From Helicostylum pulchrum (Eukaryota > Mucoromycota > Mucoromycetes > Mucorales > Mucoraceae), in the NCBI GenBank assembly GCA_025677825.1, contig JAIXMO010000042.1, positions 1-64,000 of the forward strand: a stretch of DNA of 64,000 nt, given 5' to 3'. Numbering within the stretch: the stretch's first letter is position 1; each line of letters begins with the position of its first letter. Positions 36,295 through 52,560 of this stretch are shown here, piece by piece. The notes below the pieces were generated by a model, which was not told where the DNA came from, made no database searches, and saw only the letters and a list, made by a program, of their open reading frames with translations. Position numbers and translations under genes: made by a program.

Positions 36295-37405
36295 ACACAT
36301 ATATTTTAAATTGCGGCCCTTGAACATTTGAATGACTTTACACAGCCATAATAAAAGATACTTTTATTCAAAATAGGTCCAACACTACAAGTTGGCACCA
36401 AGGTTTTAAATCAATAAAAGGTAAATAATATATAAGCTATGAAATCCAGGTCATTTTATAGTTTAAAATTGTGGGAATCACGAATCAAGTGGGAAAAAAA
36501 ATCCCAAAAATCCCAAAAATATATCTTCTTTTCCGAGGAGGATGTTGGTAAGGATGTCTATGATGTTCTATCTTTGACGTCTCGTTTTTTATGTTTTGAA
36601 TCATTGGTGACTTTTCTAAGGTAGTTTTATATTCTGATATAAGTTGGGAACGGAAAGTTTAGATACCCTCATTTTTGTAACAGCCGAAAACTGATTTAAG
36701 TCTGATAAATATGAGAGTTGCTGATATATATGATTTGTATTTGATGTATTCGAGAGAAAACTGTCTGATTTGTGGTAAATCCAAAAGTGTAGTAAATAAA
36801 ATAGATAATGTTTCTTCTCACAGGAAATAAATTCAAGTATTCATATTGATGTGTACGAGGGCTACGGCTTCATGTTATCCCCTAAGATTAAAAATATATT
36901 CTTTTACTTGGTTTGTTAAGGTAAGGTGTTGTCAGCAAGCAGGTAAAAAAGGGTATTTTTTTAATTAATACATCATCTTCCTTTTTTTTCAACTCCTGCA
37001 GCTCAGCCATCTACGTCATCTACGCCGTCAAAAACTTCTCTAATAAGCTAGGTATACCGAACTTGCTCTGTTTCTTTAAACAAAATTTTGCTCACCCGAA
37101 AGCTATTCCCGGAACCTATTCTAGCAAGGTTACAGTCACTGGAGTTAAACGCCGCATCGTTTAATCAAATGCTCACCGCAAAGCCTGACCCGTTGATATT
37201 GGCAGATTTTGATAATAAGATGATCGATTCTATGTTTATCAGCTTTCTGAAAGGGAAAATGGTGTTGCCAGTAGCGTAGCAACCACACCGTAAGACGTCA
37301 AAAAAAAAAAAAATGTGACCACGTTTATCGCTGTAGAAGTGTTTCGTGAACATTTGTTTTTGTTTTTGAAAAAATAATTGTTTATTTTATAATAATAAAA
37401 AATAT
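36295..37405. other. Intergenic, possible small relic
   Basis: AT-rich. A 63-codon frame at 37,088-37,279 (KLFPEPILARLQSLELNAAS) looks like a protein scrap without recognisable family or start context. Nothing else supported. Confidence 0.35.
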
Positions 37406-38429
37406 ATGTCATCTCGTTTATTAAGATCAGTTGTCTCTGTTCAACATTTAAGACCTACTCTTCGTATTGCTGCTAGAACAGCAGCAGTTCAAGTTGCTTG
37501 GCAAAAGCCTGTTTTTACGACTGCTATTCGTTGTTATGCAAAGAAAGCTAAAGACAGCAAGAAAAAGTCCAACGTAGAATCTAAAGCAGTTCGCGAAGAG
37601 GAAGAGGATGACTTTGTTCGTCAATTCAACGAAAAAGATATCCAAGGTCGTTACGAAAGCTCTATTAATTCTCTCAAAGAACATTTCTCTAGTTTGCGTA
37701 TTGGCAGAGCTAATCCTTGTAAGTTTTTTTTTTTTTTTTATTTTTATGACACTCTTTTAAAAAACAAGGACTTCTTTCTTTTTTAAAAAAAATAATAGCA
37801 TTATTGGATAACGTTCGTATTCGGATTGAGAATGCAAACTTTTCCATTAAAGACGTTGCACAAGTTACAGTGAGAGATCCTCAAACATTGCTAGTTACAG
37901 TTCATGACCCTGACGTAAGTTGTAATGTCAAAAAAAAAAAGAGAAAAATATGCTCAAATTACGTTTATTTGTAGTATACGTCAGATGTTGATAAAAGTAT
38001 TCGTGAAGCTGGCCTAAATTTGAATCCAATTATTGATAACAAGATGATTCGAGTTCCCATTCCCAAGTAAGATAGATATAGAAAAATACACATGGAGAGT
38101 TGATAATTAATGTACTTATTTAGACCATCTAAAGAATCTCGCGATAAAATGTCTAAGCTTATTAGTACGACAGGCGAACAAACTAAGCTCAAGGTTAGAT
38201 CTATTCGTCAAGACGGTATGAAGCAACTCAAGCATGATTCTAAGCACCAATCTGCCGATGAAATTAAAAAGTTGGAAAAGATCGCAAGTATTCTTTTTAT
38301 ATGCATGTGTATTTTATACGTGATAAATCTGACAGTTTTTTATTTATTTAGGTTCAAAATATGACTGACAAGTATAACAAAACTATTGATGATTTGTTAA
38401 AAGCTAAAATTAACGAAATTCAATCTTAA
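37406..38429 (+). CDS. RRF1: Mitochondrial ribosome recycling factor
   Basis: Five exons (37406-37718, 37799-37914, 37975-38066, 38124-38283, 38352-38429) give 759 nt, 252 residues. The first ~45 residues are rich in Arg/Ser/Ala without acidic residues, a mitochondrial presequence. The RRF fold follows: SSINSLKEHFSSLRIGRANP, then VTVRDPQTLLVTVHDPD, NPIIDNKMIRVPIPK and a final helix QNMTDKYNKTIDDLL. RRF splits post-termination mitoribosomes together with EF-G2. The last intron begins GCAAGT and ends TTAG: only a GC donor at 38,284 keeps the frame (LEKI-VQNMTDK). The second exon's acceptor follows a T-run/A-run palindrome. Confidence 0.92.
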
Positions 38430-38514
38430 TTATACTGAAGGGTATTGTTCTAACCAAAAATAAAAGGGACTAAAAATAAAAAAATTAGTATGCCTCTCTC
38501 GATAGCATTGTTAG

Positions 38515-38790
38515 TTTCTACACATCACCGTATTTCTTGAACCCTTTAATGTAAGATCTGACAGAAGACCCTCTGTTTCCAAAGAATGTAACTGTAGAAT
38601 ATTTTTGGTTTCTATTTACGAACTGGCATTCATTATCTAAGTACTTTCGCCTTCCCAATTCTATATTTCTTTTGTTCGTAAAACGTTTGTCATAATAGGA
38701 ATCTCGAAGTAATTTTCTATTTTTTAGTAGAGATAGAACTTCATTATCAATTGTAGCTATGTTATGATTATTTTTATAAGATAATGTTTC
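38515..38790 (-). pseudogene. RuvC/zinc-ribbon transposon protein, copy 3, short fragment
   Basis: Minus-strand reading DNEVLSLLKNRKLLRDSYYD continues to KRNIELGRRKYLDNEC and then FFGNRGSLLSDLTLKGS. Order and spacing match the NFYYSNVQIKQKRR to GDRGY-IKGH segment of copy 2 and the FYYS to GDRGYG segment of copy 1. Only this central part is visible, with no zinc ribbon or RuvC-III following. A truncated, dead copy. Confidence 0.5.
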
Positions 38791-42570
<3,780 letters not shown>

Positions 42571-42701
42571 GTATTCTCGATCATTAGTTTTTTTTTTGTT
42601 TATTTATTAATTTTTGCAGTATTTTTTTAAGGTATAAATATTAGTATGATAAAAGTACAATATGATAAAACTGGTCTCTCTTTTTTTTTTTCTTACGTCA
42701 A

Positions 42702-45380
42702 TCAAGACGTAATCTCGATATATAAATTAATCGCTGTACATATTAAGTAGATGGCAATCCAACTATATCCGAATCCTCTTGACATTCTATAACCATTTAA
42801 AGGAACAAGGATAAGCGAAGAAATTAATACCACCAATAAACCTATAGCAGATACGACGATTGTCTTCGAAACATCAATAGCATACGGCTCATTTCGTTGT
42901 GATGTTACATAGGTTGCACTAATACCAACACCGAGCATAATATCTATGTATTGTAGTATAAGTATTTTTTTCCCTCTCAACAGGTGTCAGTATGTAACTT
43001 ACTCAACATGGGTCCACCAAAACAAGCACTCATAGCCATTAACGGATAACCCATTTTAGCCATTGTTACATTAGCAACAAAATCACCTAAACTATTACCC
43101 TGCTCCCCAAAATTAGTATTACATAATAACTTACTGTATATAAAACAAAACTTACCAAGGCAAAGATTGTCAAACCCAATATAGCTTCACTAACACCTAC
43201 AGCCATACCAATTGCTTGTAAAACACTTACGACTTCATTTGCAATTAAAAAGATCCAAACAACAGCCACACCAAATCCTATAAAGCACATCATCCAATAC
43301 AACCTAGGTTGTTTACTAGCAGAAGTTGTTAACCAAAAGGCGGTTGAGATTAACAAGCCAATGGAGATACCAACAGGCACTACAATGACAGCTGGAAGCA
43401 CTTGCTGCGTTACCATAACAAACGAGACCAAAAGAGGAGCGCCGACTAATTGAACGGCTGTCAACCATTTTAACCAAGTTGGTTCCTCTGAATTCATCAA
43501 AGTACCGTTTTGTTGATCTTCATTATCGTCATAGTCTTGTAATAATTCTGCGGTATCATCATTTAATTGTACATAATTGACAGGTGAGAGTGCGTTTTCT
43601 TTTACCACAGGTAATGTTACCGCCAACAAAAAGAAGACAGGAGCTGAAAGGATCGAACTTATCTTACTAAATAAAGACTTCTTTTTAAATCCTATTAATG
43701 TTGGGAACACGTATTTACGGACTTGAAGTCGAATATATCGTGTTGAAGTAGAGTTAAAAAAGTATAAGAAAAAATTAATCATTTTGGTATGGAAAGGCGA
43801 AGGTGATGATGCAGTGGATGTATCACCGTGCGTGCTATCAGCAGCGTGTAACGATAAGTTATCTGAATATTCTTCGTAGTTCGAAGTGCGACTAGAAAAT
43901 TGAGGTTGTTGTTGATGAGAAAGAGATGATGGGTTGCGACGACGAACAGTATTAAATCGTGTACTAGTACTTTTCAATGATTGAACGACATCTTGAAACT
44001 AAAAACATTTCATATATTAATACAGAATACCTTTTTATGTGGTTTTCATTTTTTAACTTACTTCAATAGCAGAAAATAATGAAGTACGAATTCGTAATTT
44101 AGGATGAGCACCGTTTCTTTGATACCCGAAATCTTGGTACCCTTCCGTCTCAAATCCTTCATCATATAATTCCATTTCATCATCGTTAGTTTCGACATCT
44201 TTAAAAGAAAACAAAAGGGCATTAGTTCACTTGCCAAGACAATAAAAGCTACTCGCTTACTATTAAATGTATTTCCTCTCAAAAGAATATCAACATCAGT
44301 TCCATTCTCTTCGTATTCTAATCTAGCTCGTTCTACTAGATTTAAATAAGTGGATCTTTTCTTCATATAATAATTTCCGCCTACAACTACCAACACATAG
44401 ACAACGTAGAACAAAATTAAAATGATAGATTCATACATGTGGATCAAACCATCTGACATAATAGCCATGACTAGTATAATAGCACAAGTGAAAAAAGAAA
44501 CATCTCTTATAAAACTGAATTTCTTTGCCCTAAACGGCTTAATGGCACACATGGATCTATATATGTATGTAACATTAATACGCTATCAGAAATATGTCCA
44601 GTTTTTTTTTCTTACCCAGCGACTACACTGACAATAAAAGAAGCGGCACCAATTAATTCACCTATAGCAAGTGAACCCATATTGGAACGCATTGCACTAA
44701 AAGTCGAGAATAAATCAGGACTACCGTTCCCTAATGCTAAAAAAGTGACACCGGTCTATATATATATATGTCTTCATAAGTATGTCTCAGTTACAAACAC
44801 TTGGTAAAATGTAGTACATACCAAACTTTCCGATAGATGTAATGCAGTCGCAATTGTTTGCAAATTGGGACCTATTACCAAATAAAGAATTTAAGTACAC
44901 AGCAGCAGCAGCAAAAAAAAACAATCGTATACTTACAAAAGAAATCTGAAGCTGCTATACCCACAAATCCAAATAAAAATAATAACCAACCACACTAATA
45001 TATATTTTATCGGTTACAGAAAAATACTTTCTTCTTCTTATATTTAACTTACCATAATAATAAATATAAAAGGTTTAACAGAAGAGCAATAATACAGTTG
45101 AATATAGTTAAATAAACCAGGCGTAGCATTCATACAGTGCTCTAAAACAAACGCACATTGATCTTGTTGTAAGTTCACGTCATCGCACTGAAATGAAAAT
45201 TTAATACTTGAAAATATCAAAACTATTTTAGCATCTAACCTTCAACTCTTGTAAATCATATTCGTTTCGTTTCGCTAGCTTATGAGAAGAGATGTCGTGT
45301 ACATTGGACCAAGCATTAGTTATACTTTTTGATATTAAAAAAATAGCAAGGATAACGACCGTGTTCCTTCCTATCCCCAT
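42702..45380 (-). CDS. Na+/Ca2+ (cation/Ca2+) exchanger, NCX superfamily
   Basis: A multi-exon minus-strand gene with ATG at 45,380 and stop at 42,702. It begins with a signal-like hydrophobic segment (VVILAIFLIS), then a luminal Cys-containing region (QQDQCAFVLEHC and FNYIQLYYC). The alpha-1 repeat has a TFLALGNGSPDLFSTF-like segment and GSLAIGELIGAASFIVSVVAG across 44,640-44,760. A cytosolic loop with long hydrophilic, phosphorylatable Ser/Thr stretches follows (about 43,980-43,780). The alpha-2 repeat lies at the C-terminus (VANVTMAKMGYPLMAMSACF then a GGPML segment). This order matches the CCX/NCLX-type exchangers of mitochondria, vacuole or ER. Exon borders were not all fixed. I saw no stop within the conserved parts. 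Confidence 0.8.
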
Positions 45381-45569
45381 ACTGATTCTTTTTTTTTTTC
45401 TACAACAAAAAGAAAAGAAGAGATAAAGGCATTCACGTGTATTTCAACAGCACAATGCATAGTTGACTAACAAAAATTTGGCTGCGATTACCATTTTTGG
45501 AAGCTAAAAAAGTGATAAAAATTTATCCGTACAAAAAAAAAAGTCGTCAAATGTTTTTTCCATCTTTTC

Positions 45570-47190
45570 CAAACATGTCTAGTGAAAGAGTAAGTTACTC
45601 AACCAAGCTCAGAAATATATTCTTTTACTCACATATACATATATATACGTATATAGATAAATACATCAAACCAAGCTAATAAAAAAATTATTACTACTGT
45701 TAAATCTTCTGTAACTGGTATTGAATGGAAGCCAGAATATGTGCCCGTTTTGAAGAAACTGGTATCGGATGTTCACGCTCTGGTAACACGTACGTACCTT
45801 CTCAATAAATATATATTTACTTAAGAACTTGGTTGTAGTGCTACATTTAATTTGGAAGAATACACTGTTCAAGGATTTTCCAAAGAAGTGTTTTTATCTT
45901 TAGTTGAAAAGAGGGTCAAGATGATGGAAAGTTATCAAACAAAGTGACGTTATACAGAACAATAATTCAAAAGTACAAGGGCTCTTATTTGAGGCATTCG
46001 TCTTTTACACCAAAACAATTGAGCAACGCATCTCAAGTAAGCAGCGTACGAAGCTACCAAAATCCAAACTGCCTACCATAATGCTATAATTGTACAATTC
46101 GGAAGCAAGCTGAGAATGGTCATTAACAAATTGGTTAAACTTAAAGAACGTATATCACACCTTACTGATGATTTGAAAAAGAAAGGTTGTTCTGTCGAAG
46201 AGATCAAACTTGTTATTTAAAATCGCCCTGTTACACAACTTAAGCTAGCTATTTCGTCAAAAGATGTAAATCAGATTAAAAAGCTATCGAGCACATTACC
46301 AAATTTATCTCATTTTACCCAAAGAATTACAAATTTATTTATTATGATGCAGTTGCAAAGCCAGGAAAACACCTGATCGCTTATTATAAGCTAGTAGAAA
46401 CATGTGAATCGTACGGATTTAAATTTTTCCAATGTTTCCCTTTGAGAAGTACATTTATACCATCCTACATAACTATAGATACTATGATATTGAGCAATCA
46501 GGCCTTAAAAGATTCTCAAAGAAGCAAATTTGACAAATTATATATGGGGAAAAGTCGTCAATACTCTTTGTCAACTGTAAACGTTGATACTTATGTCAAA
46601 TATTTAAAAGTTAGAGCTCAAGTTTCTCCTATACTGGAAGAGTATTACTACAATGAAGATGTCGAGGCAAAATAATTTAATTCCTTTCAGAAAGATGAAA
46701 CTTTTTGCTTATAACAATCAGATACAAGCAAATAAACGACTGTCAGGAAATCGTAGGAAAAAGTTTGGAAATGATAGTATCGTTATTTTAAGAAATTGGT
46801 CTGCCTGTCATACGAAGTTTCAAGAACCAGTTCGTAGTAAAGGAATAAGAAAAACGTTAAGGAAGGGTCCCAAGTTTATCTACTTGATGAATACAAAACC
46901 TCGAGTATCTGCCCATCTTGCAATCAGCAACTTGAAACGTTTAAAGAGTGTATTAACCCAAGTTCATATCAACGTTCAAAGAACCCTAACGTGAAGTGTC
47001 ATGTACTGTTAATGTAAAGCTATATATTCTTATTGTATGAATCAGAAAGCTTATATGTAACCTGCGTTAATGATTTAGATGCAAAAATTAACAATGCTTA
47101 GTAGACTCCAAAGCACTTACAGAAGAGGATGCAAAGTTTAGATTATGGAATAGAGACTTTGCTGCCGTCTTGAATTTTAGAATTTTTTAA
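45570..47190 (+). pseudogene. Canonical Fanzor (eukaryotic TnpB-like RNA-guided nuclease) relic
   Basis: Pieces in all three frames line up in Fanzor order: EWKPEYVPVLKKLVSDVHAL, then SVEEIKLVI, KFIYYDAVAKPGKHLIAYYK, FFQCFPLRSTFIPSYITIDT, KYLKVRAQVSPILEEYY, RKKFGNDSIVILRNWSACHT, and a zinc ribbon SSICPSCNQQLETF. The end is LWNRDFAAVLNFR (RuvC-III Asp codon about 47,157-47,159). Fanzors are RuvC nucleases of eukaryotic transposons guided by a 3'-derived RNA. The segment between ITIDT and YLKVRAQ, where the RuvC-I D-P-G motif belongs, is only about 90 nt and carries no such motif, so a deletion removed it. Several stops and shifts follow (TAA at 46,673-46,675). Inactive. Confidence in family is high from motif order. 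Confidence 0.8.
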
Positions 47191-48087
47191 TTATTGTAAG
47201 GGAATCATCACAAAGGCCTGAAGTTTTTTTTGAGAGGAGAGAAGAGAAAAATTTAAATTAAGTCATAGTCGAAAAAAAAACCACGTTTCCACTAACTTTC
47301 CGCTTCGGTGAACATTAGATAGGTAAGAAGTTAGTGATTTGTACTACCTACTTCACTAAGTACTAACATCTTTCCATTAACCGACAAGGTCTCTGTAGAA
47401 ATACAGTGCTGGATAATTTAGTAAAGCGGTCACTGTCTGCAATCATATTTGTTGCTAAATGTATAATTAAAAACCATTTCTTTTGATATTCTATTCACCA
47501 GTTTTCGCTACAAGAAAAGTATTTGGTATGTACATGTTTGAAAGTGCTCGTAGGATAGTAGACAAAAGCTTAAAAAAAAAGACTTACTGGTTAGAAAAAA
47601 ACGATATCTGTTATCACCGAAATTTATATTACTACGGCTAACCTATATTTTCGGTCTATAAATAAGCATTACGTTACTAAAAGTTATACTTATTAAAAAT
47701 ATTCGGCTCAGACGGCATTGCTCAAATACACACTTTTTTAATCAAATATAAAAAGAAGTATTACGATACCAAAACGGTTTAAAGCTCGAAGTACAAGAGC
47801 TGTCAGTAACAATGATGACATTTATCATTATGCATCGTCAACAATTACAGAGCAAGGAGATTTTTAATTTAAATTTATACTCACCAATCACAATATACCT
47901 TTACCGCAAAGGGGGAGTAAGAAAAAAAGGAGAGTTTTTGGGTGTGTGAGTGTGTAAGTGCGAGTGTGAGTGTGAGTGTGATAATTACAACCTTAAAAAG
48001 ACTTGGAGTCCGCTCATTTAAAGGACACAAAAAACTATCACATATATTTTTTTTCTTTTTTCCCTTATTACTTTATTATAACTGGTC
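47191..48087. other. Upstream region of IML2 with GT/GAGT microsatellite
   Basis: Non-coding, AT-rich. A degenerate (GTGTGA/GAGTGT)n tract spans about 47,940-47,982 roughly 110 bp before the IML2 start and would fall in its promoter or leader. Confidence 0.45.
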
Positions 48088-51000
48088 ATGAGTAAAAGTA
48101 CCTCATCATCTAAAAAGACGGCTTGGAAAGGTATTCAAAAGAAATCAAGTGATGTTGCCTGTGATCGAGCTGAGTCCATTGGCTCTCAAGATTCCCAAAA
48201 AAACAGTGATCAAAAGGTAAATAGACATACAACAATAAAAAGAGTGTGTTTAGCATATATTTAAAATGAAAATATATATATATATATTAGACTTTCAGAT
48301 CAAGATCATCTTCTATCGCCAGTGAAACATTTGAAGACGCTGTTGACGAGGATGAAGAGGACGAGGATGATGACTATTTTCAAGACGAAGAAGAGGATGA
48401 AGAAGAGAAGCAGAGAAAAGAAGTATTAAAGATGAAGGAATTGGCTATTGAACAAGATAAGAAGAGAAATCAAGAAAAGTCAAACCCCAACAAATCTCAA
48501 GTAGTACAGGATGAACCAGTAGCAAAGCCTACTCGTATGTCGATTATTTTACCTGCTTTACAGAATCATGGATTTTCAGATGATGATGATAGTAGTGATA
48601 ATGAGTCTTTAAAGGATCCAAATGAAAAGGCAGAAGAGCGTCCTCCTCAATCGACGGCTGATTTAGTAGCTGAGATTGAAGCTTTAGAAGTGGCTACTGC
48701 TCCAGTGGCTCCTGTAACCCCAAGATCTCCCACCACCGAAAAACCTACTACTTATGAACCCATTCCAATTGAACGGCCTTATAAACCACCTACACCTGCT
48801 GTTGAATCTCCTGCTATTCCTGTTCGACTTGTAGCTCCAGTTGAAGAGAAAAAGGTGACCATGGAAGATGTTCAAAAGGAAATACAATTGACTGCTGCAG
48901 CCGTAGCTGCCGTCAATGCAGTTGAAATTCACACGGAAACAGTAACTCAGGAACACAAGGCTACACCAAAAAATCCCCCCCCTGGTGCAGCAGAAGAATT
49001 TAAAGCAATCGAAGAACATACTACTGACTTAAATGGATCCGGTGATAGCGGTATATCTGTTTCTAGAGATACTACTGCTCGCTCATCTAACGATACTGTA
49101 CAAGATGAGGAATCTGTAAACCATTTAGCCGCCATTTTACCTGCTGTACAAGAATCCGTGCGACATGCTAAAAATGAAGAGGAAAGTTTACCTGCTCCTA
49201 GTAGAGATCAACATATCTTACCCGACGATCGTGAGCGTGCTAAGCATAGTAGAGAGTTTGAGTTTTCTATTGAAGATCCTATTGATTTGGATCTGTTTAG
49301 AGATAATGTAATTGCTATTCAGGCAATTGATCCAAAGGACATACCCGTGAATAATTTAAAGCCCCGCGAACAAGAGGAAGCAGGTACGGTTTACACGTCT
49401 CTATATTTTGTGTGTGCAGTGTTATTTATTTTTAGTGTCAATTAGATGAACCTGTAAGAGACGGTATGAAGTATTTATTTGACAACAAATTTATGAAGGC
49501 AAAAGCTGTATTCCAAACAAAAGCTAGCATGTAAGTATATCGAGTAAAAATTGACGAGTACGCTCTTTTCTTTTTTTAATAATTAAACTTGTACTTTTTA
49601 TTAGTGATCCATTATATGCCTTAGGTCTCGGTGCCATGGCATTTATTAAAGGTAAAAATAAAAAATAAAAAAAGGAATAGACAGTAACTGACCCACTTAC
49701 TTTTTTTTCAAAAATATAGCAATTATGGTAATTAGATGAAGTGATATATTTGAGGTTGTACTAAAATTATTACAGACGTACCATGAATCGGATGTTGAGA
49801 TTGCTATGAATGCACTTGCCACGGCCTATACTATTGCAAAGACCCAAATCGATAACACCTCGTTTAAAAAGCCTTTTAAAGATACCGTCAGTACTTATTT
49901 TACCACTTTGCTTTCTACTAATTCAACAGGATTACCAAAGAACCCTCCTGCTATGGCAATGCCTAACAGTAGTGGTGGTGTCTCTTCGCCAAACGCGTTC
50001 ACACCTAATGGTGTACTAAGAGCTCATGTTGTAAAAGCAGAATGTTGTCTTTTAATGGGTATTCTACAAATGACACAAGAAAGTGTAGTAGGTTATCTTA
50101 AATGTGGTTTAAATTTAAGAAGAGGTATGTCAAAGTAAAAAAAAATATACACGTAGGAGTTTATATTTGATTAATTGGTTCGTTTTTTTTAGCATATAAC
50201 AGTTACAGTCTTGTATGGCAAGAATATAAAAGAATGGGACAAGAGTATACGAAGTATATGGATTGTGATACGGTGTCTGCGATCCAATTTGGTATTGGTG
50301 CAGTTCATTTAATCATGTCTTCTATGCCTCCCAAAATCTTGAAGATATTTTCTACGTTAGGATGGAAAAGTGATAAGCAATTAGGGTTTGCATTACTTAA
50401 GTTATGTTTGGAAGGACGTGGTATCCGTGCACCTTTAGCCTCGTTGACGTAAGTTTTTTTCTTCATGTTTTTTATTTTACTTACTCTATTCATCAATAGA
50501 TTATTGGCATACTATTCAGTATTGACTTCGTTTGCCCCTCAACTTTATGCAAAGGATATGATGAGTCCCGCTATTGAATGTTTATTGGATGCACAAAGTA
50601 TACATCCCAACTCTTGTTTCTTCTTATTCTTTGCTGCTCGTATCGCTCGTGTTGCACGTAACTTGCCACTTTCTACACAATCCATGACATTCGCCGCTGA
50701 ATCCAGTCGAGGAGAATGGGCCGAAGTAGCTATGAAACAGATGTCTGATTACGAAATTGGTTTTAACTTGGCGCTTCAATTAGATTGGGAAGGTGCGGCT
50801 AGTTACTTTGACCAACTTAGTCGAGAAAAATACTGGTCACCAGCATTTTCTAAATACTTTGTAGGTGCATGTTATGAAATGCTGGGTCAACGTACAGAAG
50901 CTATTTTATGTTTTGCAGAAGTTCCTGAACTTTCTAAAGAAGATACACGCAAGACTTATATTGACGCCTATGTATTGAAAAAAGTAGAGTTCTTTCAAAA

Positions 51001-51637
51001 GAGTGGATACCAAGATATGGATTTCAGTTTACCAGGTCTTGAAATCATGTTAGTTTTGAATGCATTTGAGTATATGGAAAAGGAATCGTTAGAAAAGTGT
51101 TTGGAGATGGTACAACATACTTTGGAAATCATTTATGATAGAGAAAAAATTGAATATAATATTCGATTGAGAGAATTGGTACCTTCGACCACACCGCCTG
51201 ATTACTATGATCAAAGGTCTGTATTATTATTAACCAAGGCTTCTATTTTGAATTCTCTTGGACGTTTTGAGGAGACGATTGCTCATTTGAATTGGGTATT
51301 GGATCATAAGCATTGTGTCAAGGAGGAGACTTGGGTTATTCCATTTACATACTGGGGTAAGCTTTTTTTTTATTGTACGCAATCAAAAAATACTTACTGT
51401 TTTTTCTTAGAATCTGGTGTAACAAGTTGGGGGCTCGGTAACCTCAAAAAGAGTCGTAAATTATGGCAAATGGCTATGTCATGTACCAAATACGATTTTG
51501 AATATCGTATGGCTGTACGATTAAGTTTAGCACTTAGCAAGTGTGATGAAATAGGTGTTACTCATATCGATGATAAAGATATCAAGGGCGCTTCCACAAA
51601 TGGTCGTAAGAGAATGCCTATCTTAAATACCTTTTAA
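48088..51637 (+). CDS. IML2: Iml2/TTC39-family outer mitochondrial/cytosolic TPR protein
   Basis: Nine exons (48088-48216, 48291-49383, 49446-49530, 49605-49651, 49720-49727, 49776-50124, 50193-50448, 50500-51356, 51411-51637) total 3,051 nt, 1,016 residues. The N-terminal ~400 residues are disordered: acidic runs (around residues 55-80), Pro/Ala/Glu-rich linker, VAPVTPRSPTTEKP. The Iml2/TTC39 helical-repeat domain follows: KYLFDNKFMKAKAVF, DPLYALGLGAMAFIKAIM, QFGIGAVHLIMSSMPPKILK, WEGAASYFDQLSREKYWSPA and the tail WGLGNLKKSRKLWQMAM. Yeast Iml2 associates with lipid droplets and clears protein inclusions. TTC39 proteins are less understood. The fifth exon is only 8 nt. The frame is intact. 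Confidence 0.88.
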
Positions 51638-51954
51638 AAAAGAGCCTTGACATATTTATATATACTTTTTTTTTCTTTTCAAAAACAAATGTAAAACAGA
51701 CACTATTTTTTTTCCCTTTCTTTTTAATTTCATGTGCGGATACATTACCTTATGACAACTTATTTTTTTATTAATTTATAATGACAATAAAACTTTTCTT
51801 TTATACCTATTCGATTAACTACGTATTCGATCAGTTATCCAGATATGTATTTTTATTTCTATCTTTTGACATCAGGTTTAAACCAGGTATCTTTTTTTCC
51901 CCACTATTTAAGCCTTTTCCTTTTTTTTATATTTCTCTTTATATATGAATTTAT

Positions 51955-52110
51955 TAAAAAAAGAGAGTATTAAATAAAGTATTAAGCATAGCATAAAAAA
52001 AGAGAGTAATTATTAAATAAAATATTAGTTAAGCATAGTAGTATAACAAAAAAAAAGAGTAGTTATTAAAAAAAGTATTAAGTATAGTATAAAAAAAGAG
52101 AGTATTAAAT
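51955..52110. repeat. Degenerate ~40-50-bp AT-rich minisatellite, about four units
   Basis: Units share AAAAAAAGAGAGTA, ATTAAATAAA and GTATTAAGCATAG in order (starts near 51,956, 51,995, 52,049 and 52,090) with length variation. It lies about 300 bp 3' of IML2, outside any gene. Confidence 0.6.
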
Positions 52111-52148
52111 ATGATAGTTAAAACGAAAATATTTTTTTTATATTTAAA

Positions 52149-52560
52149 CTATGGTGCACTTTTTTCTAAGGAAGGCTCCTGGACATTCCTCTTTGCAAAT
52201 CTTGCAAATTCTTTTTTATGCATTTTTCTTGTTTTTGAACGAAGAGGAAAAATAATAGGACTTATTGGCCTTTTAGTGTTGTAATTATACGACAACGATG
52301 TAGAGTAACAGATCGTTGCCGTTTCAGGTAGTTGTGGTAGCGGCAGTGGCAGTTGTTGGGGCAGTGGTTGTGACAGTGGTTGTAGTTGTGGCAGTGATGC
52401 TGGCGCTATTGCCAGGGAGGTTCTTTGTTGGAGAGTAACAAACCAGGAGGCAAGATGCGAAGTAACAGCATCATTAATGCAGACGGGTGGTATATTGGCA
52501 GGAGAGATTTTATTTTTTACAGAAGGGAGAATAGCAATGTTGGATATAGCAGAGTTTTGA
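52149..52560 (-). other. Low-complexity Pro/Gln/Leu frame, doubtful
   Basis: A minus-strand open frame (52,628-52,149) includes a (P/L/Q)n tract such as LPQLQPLSQPLPQQ. On the plus strand the same DNA is a GTT/GTG/GCA low-complexity tract (52,320-52,410). It overlaps, in another frame, the relic listed next, so it is probably not a gene. Confidence 0.2.

Noticed and set aside
51640..52110. AT-rich minisatellite considered as a CRISPR-like array
   Set aside because: Units vary in length and sequence with no regular spacers, and the window is eukaryotic.
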